Shown here piece after piece: positions 15,907 through 24,111 of a stretch of 64,000 bases of DNA (position 1 is its first letter; each line of letters opens with the position of its first letter). Both the position numbers and the translations under genes were made by a program. The DNA is taken from assembly GCA_021737145.1 (NCBI GenBank), contig JAIPEN010000003.1:1-64000 (forward strand), read 5' to 3'. Origin of the DNA: Desulfarculaceae bacterium. GTDB lineage: Bacteria; Desulfobacterota; Desulfarculia; Desulfarculales; Desulfarculaceae. A model generated the notes under the pieces. That model was not told where the DNA came from. It saw only the letters and a program-made list of their open reading frames with translations, and ran no database searches.

Positions 15907-18045
15907 CTAACCCAGGCCCAACAAACGGCCGCCCTGATACACCAGCAGGGCCAGCACATAGGCCAACACCGTGGTGTAGCCCATGGCGAACAGGGCCCAG
16001 GGCCAGCCCCCGGTCTCGCGGCGGATCATCACCACGGTGACAAAGCAGGGAGCGTAGACCATGACGAAGATCATCAGGGCGAAGGCCATGAGCGGGTTCC
16101 AGGCCGAGTCCTTGGCCAGGCGCTCGCCCAGGCTCTGGCTCTCCTCGGGGTCCACCTCGCCCAGGCTGTAAGCGGTGCCCATGGTGGCCACCACCACCTC
16201 CTTGGCTGCGAAGCCGCCCACCAGGGCCACGTTGGTGCGCCAGTCAAAGCCCAGGGGCGCGGTGACGTAGGTCAGGGCGTGGCCCATGCGGCCGGCCGCC
16301 GAGTAGCGCACCGCGTCCTGGGCCATCTGGTGCTGCAAACCATCCTTGGCCTCCTGGCTCTGGGCCGCGGAGATGCGGCTCTCCCATTGGGCGGCCCGTT
16401 CCTGGGGCAGGCCCGGGAAGGTCATCAGGGCCCACATGATCACGCTCACCCCCAGGATCACGGTGCCCGCCTTTTTCACGTACTGCCAGGTGCGCTCCCA
16501 GGTGTGGATGAGCAGCCCCTTGAGGGTGGGCAGGCGGTAGGGAGGAAGCTCCATGACAAAGGGCGCGGTCTCGCCCTTGAGCAGGGTCCAGCGCAGCACC
16601 CGCGCGGCCAGCAGGGCCAAGCCCCAGGAGATCAGGGTCAGGGCGAAGAGCATGTTGGCCTGCTGGGAGGCGAAAAAGGCCCCGATGAGCAGGGCGTAGA
16701 CCGGCAGCTTGGCCCCGCAGTTCATCAGGGGAACGGTGAGGATGGTGGCCAGGCGGGCCTTGGGGTCCTTCAGGGTGCGGGTGGCCATGACCCCGGGCAC
16801 CGCGCAACCTCCGGAGATGCCTCCGCTGACGATCATGGCGATGACGCTGTTGCCGTGCAGGCCGAAGTGCCTGAGCAGACGGTCCAGGATGTAGGCCACC
16901 CGGGCCATGTAGCCGGTGTCTTCCATGATGGCGATGGCGAAGAACATGAAGGCGATCAGCGGCGCGAAGCCCAGCACCCCGCCCACCCCGTCGATGACCC
17001 CGCTTACGATGAGCGACTGGAACAGGCCCTCGGGAATGACGGCCTCTGCCGCGCCGCCCAGCCATCCGAAAAACTGCTCGAACCAGCCCACCGGGGCCTC
17101 GCTGGCCCAGAACACGAACTCGTAGACCCCGTAGAGAATGGCCAGCAAAAAGGCCGGCCCCAGCAGGCGGTTGGTGAGCACCCTGTCGATGCGGTCGCTG
17201 AGCTCCAGGCGCTGTTGCCGGGTCTCGGTGACCGCCTGGCGGTAGAGCCCGCTGATGAAGCCGTAGCGGTGGTCGGCGATAATCCCCTCGGGATCGTCGT
17301 CCATGGTGTTTTTGATGTGGTCCCAAAGGCGCTGCCGCAGAGGCTCGGTCTCGGCGGCCAGCACCGGATCGCGCGACACCTGCTTTTTGATCTCGCTGTC
17401 GTTTTCCAGCAGCTTGAGGCCCACCCAGCGGGGGCCGAGCGGTTGCCAGTCCCGGCCGCCGGCCTCCAGGTTGGCGGTGAGCTCCGTTAGCGCATGGTCC
17501 ACGTCATGGCCGTAGGACAGCTCCAGGGGGCGCCACTCCTGGCGCCCGGCCGCCACCCGGGCAGCAGTGGCCAGAAGCTCCTGCACACCCTTGCCGGTGC
17601 GGGCCACGGTGGGCACCATGGGCGCGCCCAAAAGCTGGCCCAGCTTTTGCTCGTCAATGCGCAGGCCCCGGGCCTCGGCCACGTCCATCATGTTCAGGGC
17701 GATGACCAGGGGCACCCCCAGCTCCAGAAACTGCACGGCCAGATAGAGGTTGCGCTCCAGGTTGGCCGCGTCCACCACGTGCACCACCACGTCGGGCTTT
17801 TCCTGCACCAGGTAGTCGCGGGCCACCAACTCCTCGGGAGAGTAGGCAGTCAGGCTATAGGTGCCGGGCAGGTCCACCACGGTCACCTCGCCGCCCTGGA
17901 ACTTGGCGGCGCCCCACTTCTTTTCCACGGTCACCCCGGGATAGTTGCCCACGTGCTGGCGCGCACCGGTGAGGGCGTTGAACAGGGAGGTCTTGCCCGA
18001 GTTGGGGTTGCCGGCCAAGGCTATGGTGAGATTGGCTCCAGCCAT
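15907..18045 (-). CDS. feoB: Ferrous iron transport protein B
   Basis: A 712-residue inner-membrane iron transporter. The N-terminal G domain shows G1 GNPNSGKT (residues 12-19), G3 VDLPGTYS and G4 NMMD, then a helical GDI domain. The membrane part has both Gate motifs: GGISGGCAVPGVMATRTLK and CGAKLPVYALLIGAFF. Length is normal. It starts two bases after the feoA stop. Confidence 0.97.
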   Translation of the reverse strand: MAGANLTIALAGNPNSGKTSLFNALTGARQHVGNYPGVTVEKKWGAAKFQGGEVTVVDLPGTYSLTAYSPEELVARDYLVQEKPDVVVHVVDAANLERNLYLAVQFLELGVPLVIALNMMDVAEARGLRIDEQKLGQLLGAPMVPTVARTGKGVQELLATAARVAAGRQEWRPLELSYGHDVDHALTELTANLEAGGRDWQPLGPRWVGLKLLENDSEIKKQVSRDPVLAAETEPLRQRLWDHIKNTMDDDPEGIIADHRYGFISGLYRQAVTETRQQRLELSDRIDRVLTNRLLGPAFLLAILYGVYEFVFWASEAPVGWFEQFFGWLGGAAEAVIPEGLFQSLIVSGVIDGVGGVLGFAPLIAFMFFAIAIMEDTGYMARVAYILDRLLRHFGLHGNSVIAMIVSGGISGGCAVPGVMATRTLKDPKARLATILTVPLMNCGAKLPVYALLIGAFFASQQANMLFALTLISWGLALLAARVLRWTLLKGETAPFVMELPPYRLPTLKGLLIHTWERTWQYVKKAGTVILGVSVIMWALMTFPGLPQERAAQWESRISAAQSQEAKDGLQHQMAQDAVRYSAAGRMGHALTYVTAPLGFDWRTNVALVGGFAAKEVVVATMGTAYSLGEVDPEESQSLGERLAKDSAWNPLMAFALMIFVMVYAPCFVTVVMIRRETGGWPWALFAMGYTTVLAYVLALLVYQGGRLLGLG

Positions 18046-18047
18046 GA

Positions 18048-18290
18048 TTATTCCTCTCCAGACTGCACCAGAATGTGGTCAGCCTCGTTGTTGCGCAGGG
18101 TGAGGTTGTAGCCCTTGAGCTTTATCTCCACCGGATCCTTGAGGGGCGCGCGGCCCATGATCGTGACCCTGGTGCCCGGCACCAGTCCCATGTCCCGTAT
18201 GCGCCGCCCCAACTCGCCGTGGGCCGTGACCTTGGCAATCACCGCCTGTTCGCCCGGTTTGAGCATGCGCAGGGTTTCTGTCGTCTTCAT
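18048..18290 (-). CDS. feoA: Ferrous iron transport protein A
   Basis: An 80-residue SH3-like protein (LKPGEQAVIAKVTAHGELGR, RDMGLVPGTRVTIMGRAPLK, DPVEIKLKGYNLTLRNNEA), matching FeoA, the cytoplasmic partner that regulates FeoB. It is the first gene of the operon and lies close to the palindromic motif at 18304-18329. Confidence 0.95.
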   Translation of the reverse strand: MKTTETLRMLKPGEQAVIAKVTAHGELGRRIRDMGLVPGTRVTIMGRAPLKDPVEIKLKGYNLTLRNNEADHILVQSGEE

Positions 18291-18303
18291 TGATGGCTCC
18301 CAA

Positions 18304-18329
18304 TTTAGTTTGGTGCGTCTAACTTTAGG
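18304..18329. promoter_or_regulatory. Candidate iron-responsive operator upstream of feoA
   Basis: A partial palindrome, TTTAGTTTGGTGCG followed by TCTAACTTTAGG, lies 13 bases before the feoA start. The 23-base core matches the motif at 19051-19073 at 16 positions, including a shared CTAACTTTA. Half-sites GTTAG/CTAAC resemble DtxR/IdeR-type boxes more than Fur boxes, as inference. Confidence 0.5.
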
Positions 18330-18393
18330 TTCAAAAAAAAGACCGCTCCATTAATCCCCGGGACGCGCCGTCCCAAGGTGGGGCCAGCCGGAT

Positions 18394-18543
18394 TTACTTG
18401 TAAGCCCTGAAAAGCGCCTCCTGGTCTGCCGGGCGCCGCATGTCGCAGCCGCACACCAAGCAGCGCACCACTTGGTCATCCACCCCGGTCACCCGGGTCT
18501 CCCGGCTCAGGCAGTTAGGGCAGTGATAGGTGAAGATAGGCAC
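18394..18543 (-). CDS. Small zinc-ribbon protein
   Basis: A 49-residue protein starting VPIFTYHCPNCLSRETRVTG and containing a second knuckle CLVCGC, so four to five cysteines form a rubredoxin-like zinc or iron ribbon. The GTG start directly abuts the TAG of the DUF2325 gene, with GGGGGAGAT overlapping that gene's end as ribosome site. Function unknown; translational coupling suggests it works with the DUF2325 protein. Confidence 0.6.
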   Translation of the reverse strand: MPIFTYHCPNCLSRETRVTGVDDQVVRCLVCGCDMRRPADQEALFRAYK

Positions 18544-19017
18544 CTAGCATCTCCCCCCGCTCCCGGCGGACGGCCGGGCGGCGCGCCGGGGCGCTTGGCT
18601 AAGTTTTTTCAAATGGGATTCCAAGGCGGCCGGGCTGGTGCAGTTGAGCGGGCAAAAAGGGGTGGAGCAGAGCTTGCACTGCTTTTTGACCACGTTCAGG
18701 GCGGCGTGGGAGTTGATGGGGGTAAGAAAGACCACCAGGTCCGACTTGCTCACCATCTGGCGCAGGCGGCGGGCCCCGGAGCGCACCTTGCCGGTGTGGC
18801 ACATGCAGGAGCCGCCCATCTGCTCGATCACCTCGGTGTAGTTCTTTTCCAGTCGGTCCAGCCCGCCAATCACCGCCACCTGACGCCCTTGCAAGGGGCA
18901 GCTCTCCCGGACCGGGCACTGGCAGGGGCAGGACCGGCCGCAGCGTGGGCAGGGATTTTCCATGGCTTCCAGGGACATGAGATGGCCGGGTTGTTTGCGG
19001 TGCGCCGAGCGGGACAA
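18544..19017 (-). CDS. DUF2325 domain protein with N-terminal Cys cluster
   Basis: A 157-residue protein. After a cysteine-rich N-terminus (CPRCGRSCPCQCPVRESCPL) comes the DUF2325 core: VAVIGGLDRLEKNYTEVIEQ, HTGKVRSGARRLRQMVSKSD and LVVFLTPINSHAALNVVKK. A further CKLCSTPFCPLNC cluster follows. DUF2325 has a Rossmann-like fold of unknown role. A TTG start at 19017 is preferred because AGGAG lies seven bases upstream; the first ATG (18978) has no ribosome site. The iron-box-like motif at 19051 suggests iron control. Confidence 0.75.
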   Translation of the reverse strand: MSRSAHRKQPGHLMSLEAMENPCPRCGRSCPCQCPVRESCPLQGRQVAVIGGLDRLEKNYTEVIEQMGGSCMCHTGKVRSGARRLRQMVSKSDLVVFLTPINSHAALNVVKKQCKLCSTPFCPLNCTSPAALESHLKKLSQAPRRAARPSAGSGGRC

Positions 19018-19050
19018 GGCTGAGCTCCTTTTATGTTTTAGATGATTTAT

Positions 19051-19074
19051 ATTGTTAGTAGCACCTAACTTTAT
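19051..19074. promoter_or_regulatory. Second copy of the feoA-type operator
   Basis: ATTGTTAGTAGCAC followed by CTAACTTTAT, a GTTAG/CTAAC inverted repeat, lies 34 bases before the DUF2325 start. It shares 16 of 23 positions with the feoA motif. Confidence 0.5.
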
Positions 19075-19112
19075 CGTGGTCAAGTGTTTTTTGCAGATCG
19101 GCGCAGGCGGGA

Positions 19113-19148
19113 ATAAAAAAAAGAGGCTGCCGAAAACCCGGGAGCCTC
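19113..19148 (-). terminator. Terminator of the nif operon
   Basis: On the minus strand GAGGCT...AGCCTC forms a hairpin followed by eight T and then ATT. It lies about 100 bases beyond the nifB stop. This is a textbook intrinsic terminator. Confidence 0.8.
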
Positions 19149-19248
19149 CCGCCGGTAGGAGGGAAAGACCGTGGCCCGGCATCACCCGTGGGCCACCCCG
19201 GCTGGGCCCGGACCGGCGGCGCCGGCCCGGCCTCCAGCCGCAAATCGC

Positions 19249-20523
19249 TCAGCAGCAGCCCATGCCCTCGCCCGAGCCCATGCCGCCGCAACAGGCCTTG
19301 CCCTTGCGCACCCGCATGGCCGAGAGATCGTCGCCCGCATAGATGGCCTTTAGCGCTTCCTCGATGAAGCCGCCCACCTCCAGGGCCTCCACCCCGTAGC
19401 CGGCCAACACCGCGCGGGGGGTCTCCCCTATTCCGCTCACCAGCACGTTGCGGCAGTCGTCCAGGGACTCGGCCAGTCGCTTCCAGCGCAGCTCCCCGTC
19501 GCCGGACGGGGGGGCGGGCCGCGTCTCGATGAGCTCGAAGCCGTCCACCCCCGGGCCCCAGATCTGAAACTCGGAGGCCTGGCCCAGGTGCAGGTTGACC
19601 AACAGGCCCTCCCGGCTGGCCACGGCCACATGGGGCCGGGTCAGGTCCATGGGTTCGGGCAGCTTGCCGCAGGAAGACAGGCAGCCGGCCATCTCCTTGC
19701 TCTTGTCCTGGCCCAACAGGCCCACCGCGTCGGCCCGGCAGCGGGTGCAGTGGGTCATCTGGTTCATGTGCTTGCCGCAGATCTCCCGTAGCGACTGCAT
19801 CAGGGGACGGCTGGGCTCTCCCCGGCTCTCGAAGGGGGTGCCCTCGGTGGGGTACATGGGCATCAGGTTCATCAGGTCCGCGCCCAGTTCGGCCCCCCAG
19901 CGGGCCACCTCCTCCACGTGGCCGTCGTTGACCCCGGGGATGACGATGGTGTTTAGCTTGACCACGATGCCCCGCTCCTTGAGCCCGGCCACCGCCTCGC
20001 GCTGGCGCGAAAGCAGCAGGCGGGCCGCCTCCTCGCCGCGATAGGCCATCTTGCCGTCCTTGACCCAGGCGTAGATCTGGCCGCCGATGGCCGGGTCCAC
20101 CGCGTTGATGGTGATGGTCATGTGGGTGACCCCCACTTCGGCCAGCTCGTCCAGATGCTCGGGCACGGCCAGCCCGTTGGAGGACAGGCAGTAGAGCATG
20201 TCGGGATAGCGCCGGCGGACCTGGCGCATGGTCTCCAGGGTGCGCCGCGCGTTGGCCATGGGATCGCCGGGGCCGGCGATGCCCGCCACCGAGATGCGGG
20301 GCTCGGCCGCCAGCACCTGCTCCAGATAGGCCACGGCCTGGTGGGGAGCCAGCACCCCGCAGGTCACGCCGGGGCGCGACTCGTTGACGCAGGAGTACTT
20401 GCGGTTGCAGTAGTTGCACTTGATGTTGCAGGCCGGGGCCACGGGCAGGTGCACCCGCCCATGAGAGCCCTTGGCTCCGCGGTTGAAACAGGGATGCTTG
20501 GCGCTGATGTCGTGTGCTTCCAT
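19249..20523 (-). CDS. nifB: Nitrogenase FeMo-cofactor biosynthesis radical SAM protein NifB with NifX-like C-terminal domain
   Basis: A 424-residue protein. The NifB core has HPCFN at residues 10-14, then CNIKCNYC with the SAM-cluster cysteines C32, C36 and C39. Further family blocks are AGPGDPMAN, CTRCRADAVGLL and SSCGKL. From about residue 310 a NifX/NafY-like cofactor-binding domain follows (NLHLGQASEFQIWGP), ending in a GMGSGEGMGCC tail. It makes NifB-co, the 8Fe-9S-C core of FeMo-co. ATG 20523 follows AGGGGAGACATC. It is the last gene of the operon. Confidence 0.96.
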   Translation of the reverse strand: MEAHDISAKHPCFNRGAKGSHGRVHLPVAPACNIKCNYCNRKYSCVNESRPGVTCGVLAPHQAVAYLEQVLAAEPRISVAGIAGPGDPMANARRTLETMRQVRRRYPDMLYCLSSNGLAVPEHLDELAEVGVTHMTITINAVDPAIGGQIYAWVKDGKMAYRGEEAARLLLSRQREAVAGLKERGIVVKLNTIVIPGVNDGHVEEVARWGAELGADLMNLMPMYPTEGTPFESRGEPSRPLMQSLREICGKHMNQMTHCTRCRADAVGLLGQDKSKEMAGCLSSCGKLPEPMDLTRPHVAVASREGLLVNLHLGQASEFQIWGPGVDGFELIETRPAPPSGDGELRWKRLAESLDDCRNVLVSGIGETPRAVLAGYGVEALEVGGFIEEALKAIYAGDDLSAMRVRKGKACCGGMGSGEGMGCC

Positions 20524-20533
20524 GATGTCTCCC

Positions 20534-21910
20534 CTATAGGTATCCGTAACCCACATCGGAATCGTCCTGCTTCTTGGCCAATAGCGCGTTGACCAGGCGG
20601 TCGTAGAGTTCCTGGGCCCCCTGGTAGCCCAGCAGGCGAACCCGCTGGCCGCCGATGCGGTCGTGGATGGGAAAGCCCACCCGCACCAGGGGCGCGCCCA
20701 GCTCGCGGGCCATGTTGTAGCCCTTGGAGTGGCCCACGATGATGTCGGGCTTCAGCTCCCGGCTCAGCTCGGCGATGCGGTAGAAGTCGATGCCCGCCTC
20801 CACCCGGGGCGCCTGGCGGGTCAGGCCCTCGCAAAACTCGCTGATCTTTTCGCCGAAGCCCACGGCCCGGCCGCCCGAGGCGCAGAGCACCGGGGTGATC
20901 CCGATCTCGGCCAAGAAGGCGCTCAGGCCGATGACCAGGTCCTGCTCGCCGTAGACCACCGCCCGCTTGCCCGAGAGGTACTTGTGGCCGTCCACCATGG
21001 AGTCCAGCAGACGGCCCCGCTCCAGGGCGTGCTTGTCCGGGGTGGGCTTGCCGCTGATCTGTTCAAGCGCGGCGAAAAACTCGTCGCTGGCCCTGAGACC
21101 CAGGGGCAGGCCCGGGCTGTGCAGGCTCACCCCGCAGCGCTCGGCCAGGTCGCGGCCCGCGTCCTGGGAGGCCGGGGTCCAGCCCAGGGCAAGGCTGGCC
21201 CGAGCCCCGCCCATGGCCTTGATGGCGGCCAGGGGGGTGCCTCCCTGGGGCAGGATCTCGTAGCTCAGGCTCGCCGGGGCGTCCAGGGGGCGCGAGTAGT
21301 CGGGCAGCAGGGTGGCCTCCAGGCCGAAGTCCGCGGCCACTGCCTGCAAATAACGAATGTCCGCCGGGCTGATCAGGCCGGGCAGCAGGTTGACGCCCTC
21401 GTGGCGGGGCCCCGGCTCGGCCAGCTGGGCCACGGTGGCGGCCACCGCCGCGTAGAAGCCCTCCATGTGGGTGGCCGCGTAGGACGGGGTGGCCGCGTGG
21501 ATCAGGGCGGGCATCTCGGTGCGGGAGCCCTCCAGCACCGCCTCGCCCATGAACTCCTTGACGATGGCCGGCACGTTGTCCCCGATGGTCTCGGTGAGAC
21601 AAGTGGTGGCGATGCCCACCGCCTTGGCCTGGTACTTGTTGATCACGTTGACCAGGCCCTGCTTCAGGTTGGGCCCGCCGCCGAACACCGCCTCGCCCTC
21701 GCCCAGGGCGCTGGAGGCGATGTCCACCGGCTCGCGAAAGTGGCTGATCAAATAGCGCCGCATGTAGGTGGCGCAGCCCTGGGAGCCGTGCAAAAAGGGC
21801 ACGCAGCCCTCGATGCCCTTGAAGGCGATGCAGGCGCCCAGGGGCATGCAGGCCTTGCAGGCGTTGGTGGAGGAAACATAGTCGCGCTTGGGGGCCAGGT
21901 TGTTTTTCAT
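20534..21910 (-). CDS. nifN: Nitrogenase cofactor scaffold subunit NifN
   Basis: A 458-residue NifK-like protein with NACKACMPLGACIAFKGIEG, GSQGCATYMRRYLISHFREP and TTCLTETIGDN. The cysteines that bind the P-cluster-like FeS centre of NifEN are kept. With NifE it forms the scaffold on which NifB-co is matured to FeMo-co. Start ATG overlaps the nifE stop (ATGA). Ten bases separate it from nifB. Confidence 0.93.
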   Translation of the reverse strand: MKNNLAPKRDYVSSTNACKACMPLGACIAFKGIEGCVPFLHGSQGCATYMRRYLISHFREPVDIASSALGEGEAVFGGGPNLKQGLVNVINKYQAKAVGIATTCLTETIGDNVPAIVKEFMGEAVLEGSRTEMPALIHAATPSYAATHMEGFYAAVAATVAQLAEPGPRHEGVNLLPGLISPADIRYLQAVAADFGLEATLLPDYSRPLDAPASLSYEILPQGGTPLAAIKAMGGARASLALGWTPASQDAGRDLAERCGVSLHSPGLPLGLRASDEFFAALEQISGKPTPDKHALERGRLLDSMVDGHKYLSGKRAVVYGEQDLVIGLSAFLAEIGITPVLCASGGRAVGFGEKISEFCEGLTRQAPRVEAGIDFYRIAELSRELKPDIIVGHSKGYNMARELGAPLVRVGFPIHDRIGGQRVRLLGYQGAQELYDRLVNALLAKKQDDSDVGYGYL

Positions 21911-23274
21911 GACAACGCCTCCAGACGGGGCCGCGCCTTGCGGGGGGTGAAGCGCCACACCGGGCTCAGGGCGGTGGCGTGCACCTCCTCGGCGAAGTTG
22001 AGCATGCCCACGAAGCCCTCCAGGGCCAGCTTGCGCTCGTGGTTGTGGTCCACGAAGCCGATGCCCAGCTTGTGGGCGATGGGCCGCTCCTTGACCCCGC
22101 CCACGAACACGTCCACGTCCTTTTCGATCAAGTAGGTCATCAGCTCCAGGGGGTTGGCGTCGTCCACGATCACCGTGCCCGGCTCGCAGATTTCGGCCAG
22201 CTCCTCGTAGTCTTCCTGGGTGCCGGTCTGGGATCCGGCCAAAACCACCTTCATGCCCAGCAGGCGGAAGGATTTGATCAGGCTGAAGGCCTTGAAGGCC
22301 CCGCCCACGTACAGGGCGGCCCGCTTGCCTTCCAGGTCTTTCCTCAGCTCCATGAGCCGGGGGTAGATCTCGCTCAGCTCCCCGCGCACCAGCTCCCGGG
22401 CCTTGGCCATTGCTTCCTCGCTCTCAAAAAACTCGGCCACGTCGTAGAGGGCCTGGGCCATGTCGTCCACCCCCAAATAGCTCACCCGCTTGAAGGGAAT
22501 GCCGTGGGTCTCCTGCATCATCTTGGCCAGCTCCATGGTGGAGCCGGAGCACTGCACCAGGTTCAGCGCCGCGCCGTGGGCCCGCTGCACGTCGGCCACC
22601 CGGCCGTCGCCGGTGATGTTGGCCACCACGCTCACCCCCATGCGCTCAAGGTATTTCCGGATGATCCATATCTCGCCGGCCAGGTTGAAGTCGCCCAGCA
22701 GGTTCACCGACATGGGCGGGATGCCCGTGGTGTCGCCGGTGCCCACCAGGCGGAACATGGCCGCGCAGGCCGCGTAATAGCCGGCCCGCTTGTTGCCCTT
22801 GAAGCCCTCGCTCATCACCGGGATCACCGGGATGCCGTGGCGCCGCTGGGCCATCTTGCACACCGCCGAGATGTCGTCGCCGATGAGCCCCACCATGCAG
22901 GTGGAGTAGACAAAGGCCGCCTTGGGCTTGTGCAGGGGGATCAGTTCGTCCAGGGCCCGGGTGAGCTTGGACTCGCCGCCGAAGATCACGTCGGTCTCGC
23001 CCAGGTCGGTGCTGAAGGAATAGCGGTGCAGCTCCGGGCCCGAGGACAGGGCGCCCCGGATGTCCCAAGTGTAGGAGGCGCAGCCGATGGGGCCGTGGAT
23101 CAGGTGCAGGGCGTCGGCAATGGGATAGAGCACCACCCGCGAGCCGCAGAACACGCAGGCCCGCTGGCTCACCGCCCCGGCCAGGCTTTGCTTGTCGCAG
23201 CTTATGCGGAAGGGCTTGTCGCCGCCCTTTTCATAAATCTGATCCTCGCGTTCGGCAAATATCACCTGGGACAT
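21907..23274 (-). CDS. nifE: Nitrogenase cofactor scaffold subunit NifE
   Basis: A 455-residue protein of the NifD/NifE family. It has ACVFCGSRVVLYPIADALHL, HGPIGCASYTWDIRG and STCMVGLIGDD. It follows the GNAT gene by 10 bases and precedes nifN with a 4-base overlap; order and pairing with nifN distinguish it from a second nifD. Confidence 0.94.
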   Translation of the reverse strand: MSQVIFAEREDQIYEKGGDKPFRISCDKQSLAGAVSQRACVFCGSRVVLYPIADALHLIHGPIGCASYTWDIRGALSSGPELHRYSFSTDLGETDVIFGGESKLTRALDELIPLHKPKAAFVYSTCMVGLIGDDISAVCKMAQRRHGIPVIPVMSEGFKGNKRAGYYAACAAMFRLVGTGDTTGIPPMSVNLLGDFNLAGEIWIIRKYLERMGVSVVANITGDGRVADVQRAHGAALNLVQCSGSTMELAKMMQETHGIPFKRVSYLGVDDMAQALYDVAEFFESEEAMAKARELVRGELSEIYPRLMELRKDLEGKRAALYVGGAFKAFSLIKSFRLLGMKVVLAGSQTGTQEDYEELAEICEPGTVIVDDANPLELMTYLIEKDVDVFVGGVKERPIAHKLGIGFVDHNHERKLALEGFVGMLNFAEEVHATALSPVWRFTPRKARPRLEALS

Positions 23275-23284
23275 GGCTGCTCCT

Positions 23285-23743
23285 CTAAGTCGCCTTTTTG
23301 CGCAGGCAGATCATCCGGGTGTTTTCCCAGCCCAGACGGTGGTGAAAGTCCAATCCCTTGTCATTACCCCGGTCGGCCAAAAGCTGCATGCGGGTGGCTC
23401 CCCGTGCCCGGGCCCAGGCGGCCAGGGCCCACATGAGCCCGCTGCCCACGCCCCGGCCCCGCCACTGCGGGGCCACCACCAGGTCCTCGGCCCACAGGGA
23501 CCAGGCCCCTTCGGCGGTGGAGACCACCAACTGACCGGCCACCATGCCCAGGGCCGCGCCTTGGGCCTCGGCCACCAGCAAGCGGGCGTTGGGCGAGGCC
23601 AGGAGCATCTCCAGGCCCCGCTCCTGCCGCTCGGAGTCGATGGCAAAGTCCCGCTCCACCGCGAACAGCAGACCCAGCAGCCCGCTCAGGGCGGGCAGGT
23701 CCGCGGCGCGGGCCGAGCGTATGGTGAACTGGGCGTGGCTCAT
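23285..23743 (-). CDS. GNAT-family N-acetyltransferase inside the nif operon
   Basis: A 152-residue GNAT fold protein. It starts FTIRSARAADLPALSGLLGL and has the acetyl-CoA-binding motif A (VVAPQWRGRGVGSGLMWALA) and the typical end FHHRLGWENTRMICLRK. The substrate is unknown. It lies in tight series between the [2Fe-2S] ferredoxin and nifE, so it is expressed with nitrogenase. A role in acetylating a Nif protein or a small metabolite is inference only. Confidence 0.85.
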   Translation of the reverse strand: MSHAQFTIRSARAADLPALSGLLGLLFAVERDFAIDSERQERGLEMLLASPNARLLVAEAQGAALGMVAGQLVVSTAEGAWSLWAEDLVVAPQWRGRGVGSGLMWALAAWARARGATRMQLLADRGNDKGLDFHHRLGWENTRMICLRKKAT

Positions 23744-23759
23744 GGCTTGGCTCGCCTGC

Positions 23760-24062
23760 TCAGGCGATCAAATATTGCTCGGGCGGTTCGCCGTCTTCCA
23801 GGCCATCCAGGATGGCGTCGATGGCCTCCTCGCTGTCCACGCCCTTGAACCACCAGTTGTTGGGCTGCACCACCATGGCCGGCCCCTGATCGCACTGCTT
23901 GAGGCAGCCGGTGGCCACCACCATGCAGTCCAGGCCGCGGTCCAGGATCTCTTCTTCCAGGTACTGCAAAAAGCCGTCGGTCTTCTTGTGGCAGATGCCC
24001 TTTTGGTCTCCCTTGAGGCGGAAGCTCTGACAGACCAGAATCTGATTGGCCGGAATTCCCAT
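23760..24062 (-). CDS. Thioredoxin-like [2Fe-2S] ferredoxin
   Basis: A 100-residue protein of the thioredoxin-fold [2Fe-2S] ferredoxin family, with cluster cysteines in VCQSFRLKGDQKGICHKK and ATGCLKQCDQG. Such ferredoxins are found in many nif clusters and may serve electron transfer to nitrogenase or FeMo-co assembly. ATG 24062 follows AAGGAG with eight-base spacing. It lies between the NifB-like gene and the GNAT gene. Confidence 0.9.
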   Translation of the reverse strand: MGIPANQILVCQSFRLKGDQKGICHKKTDGFLQYLEEEILDRGLDCMVVATGCLKQCDQGPAMVVQPNNWWFKGVDSEEAIDAILDGLEDGEPPEQYLIA

Positions 24063-24111
24063 TTTTATGACTCCTTGTTGCGGATCGCTTGCTAGTTCCC
24101 TGGGGCGGGTT

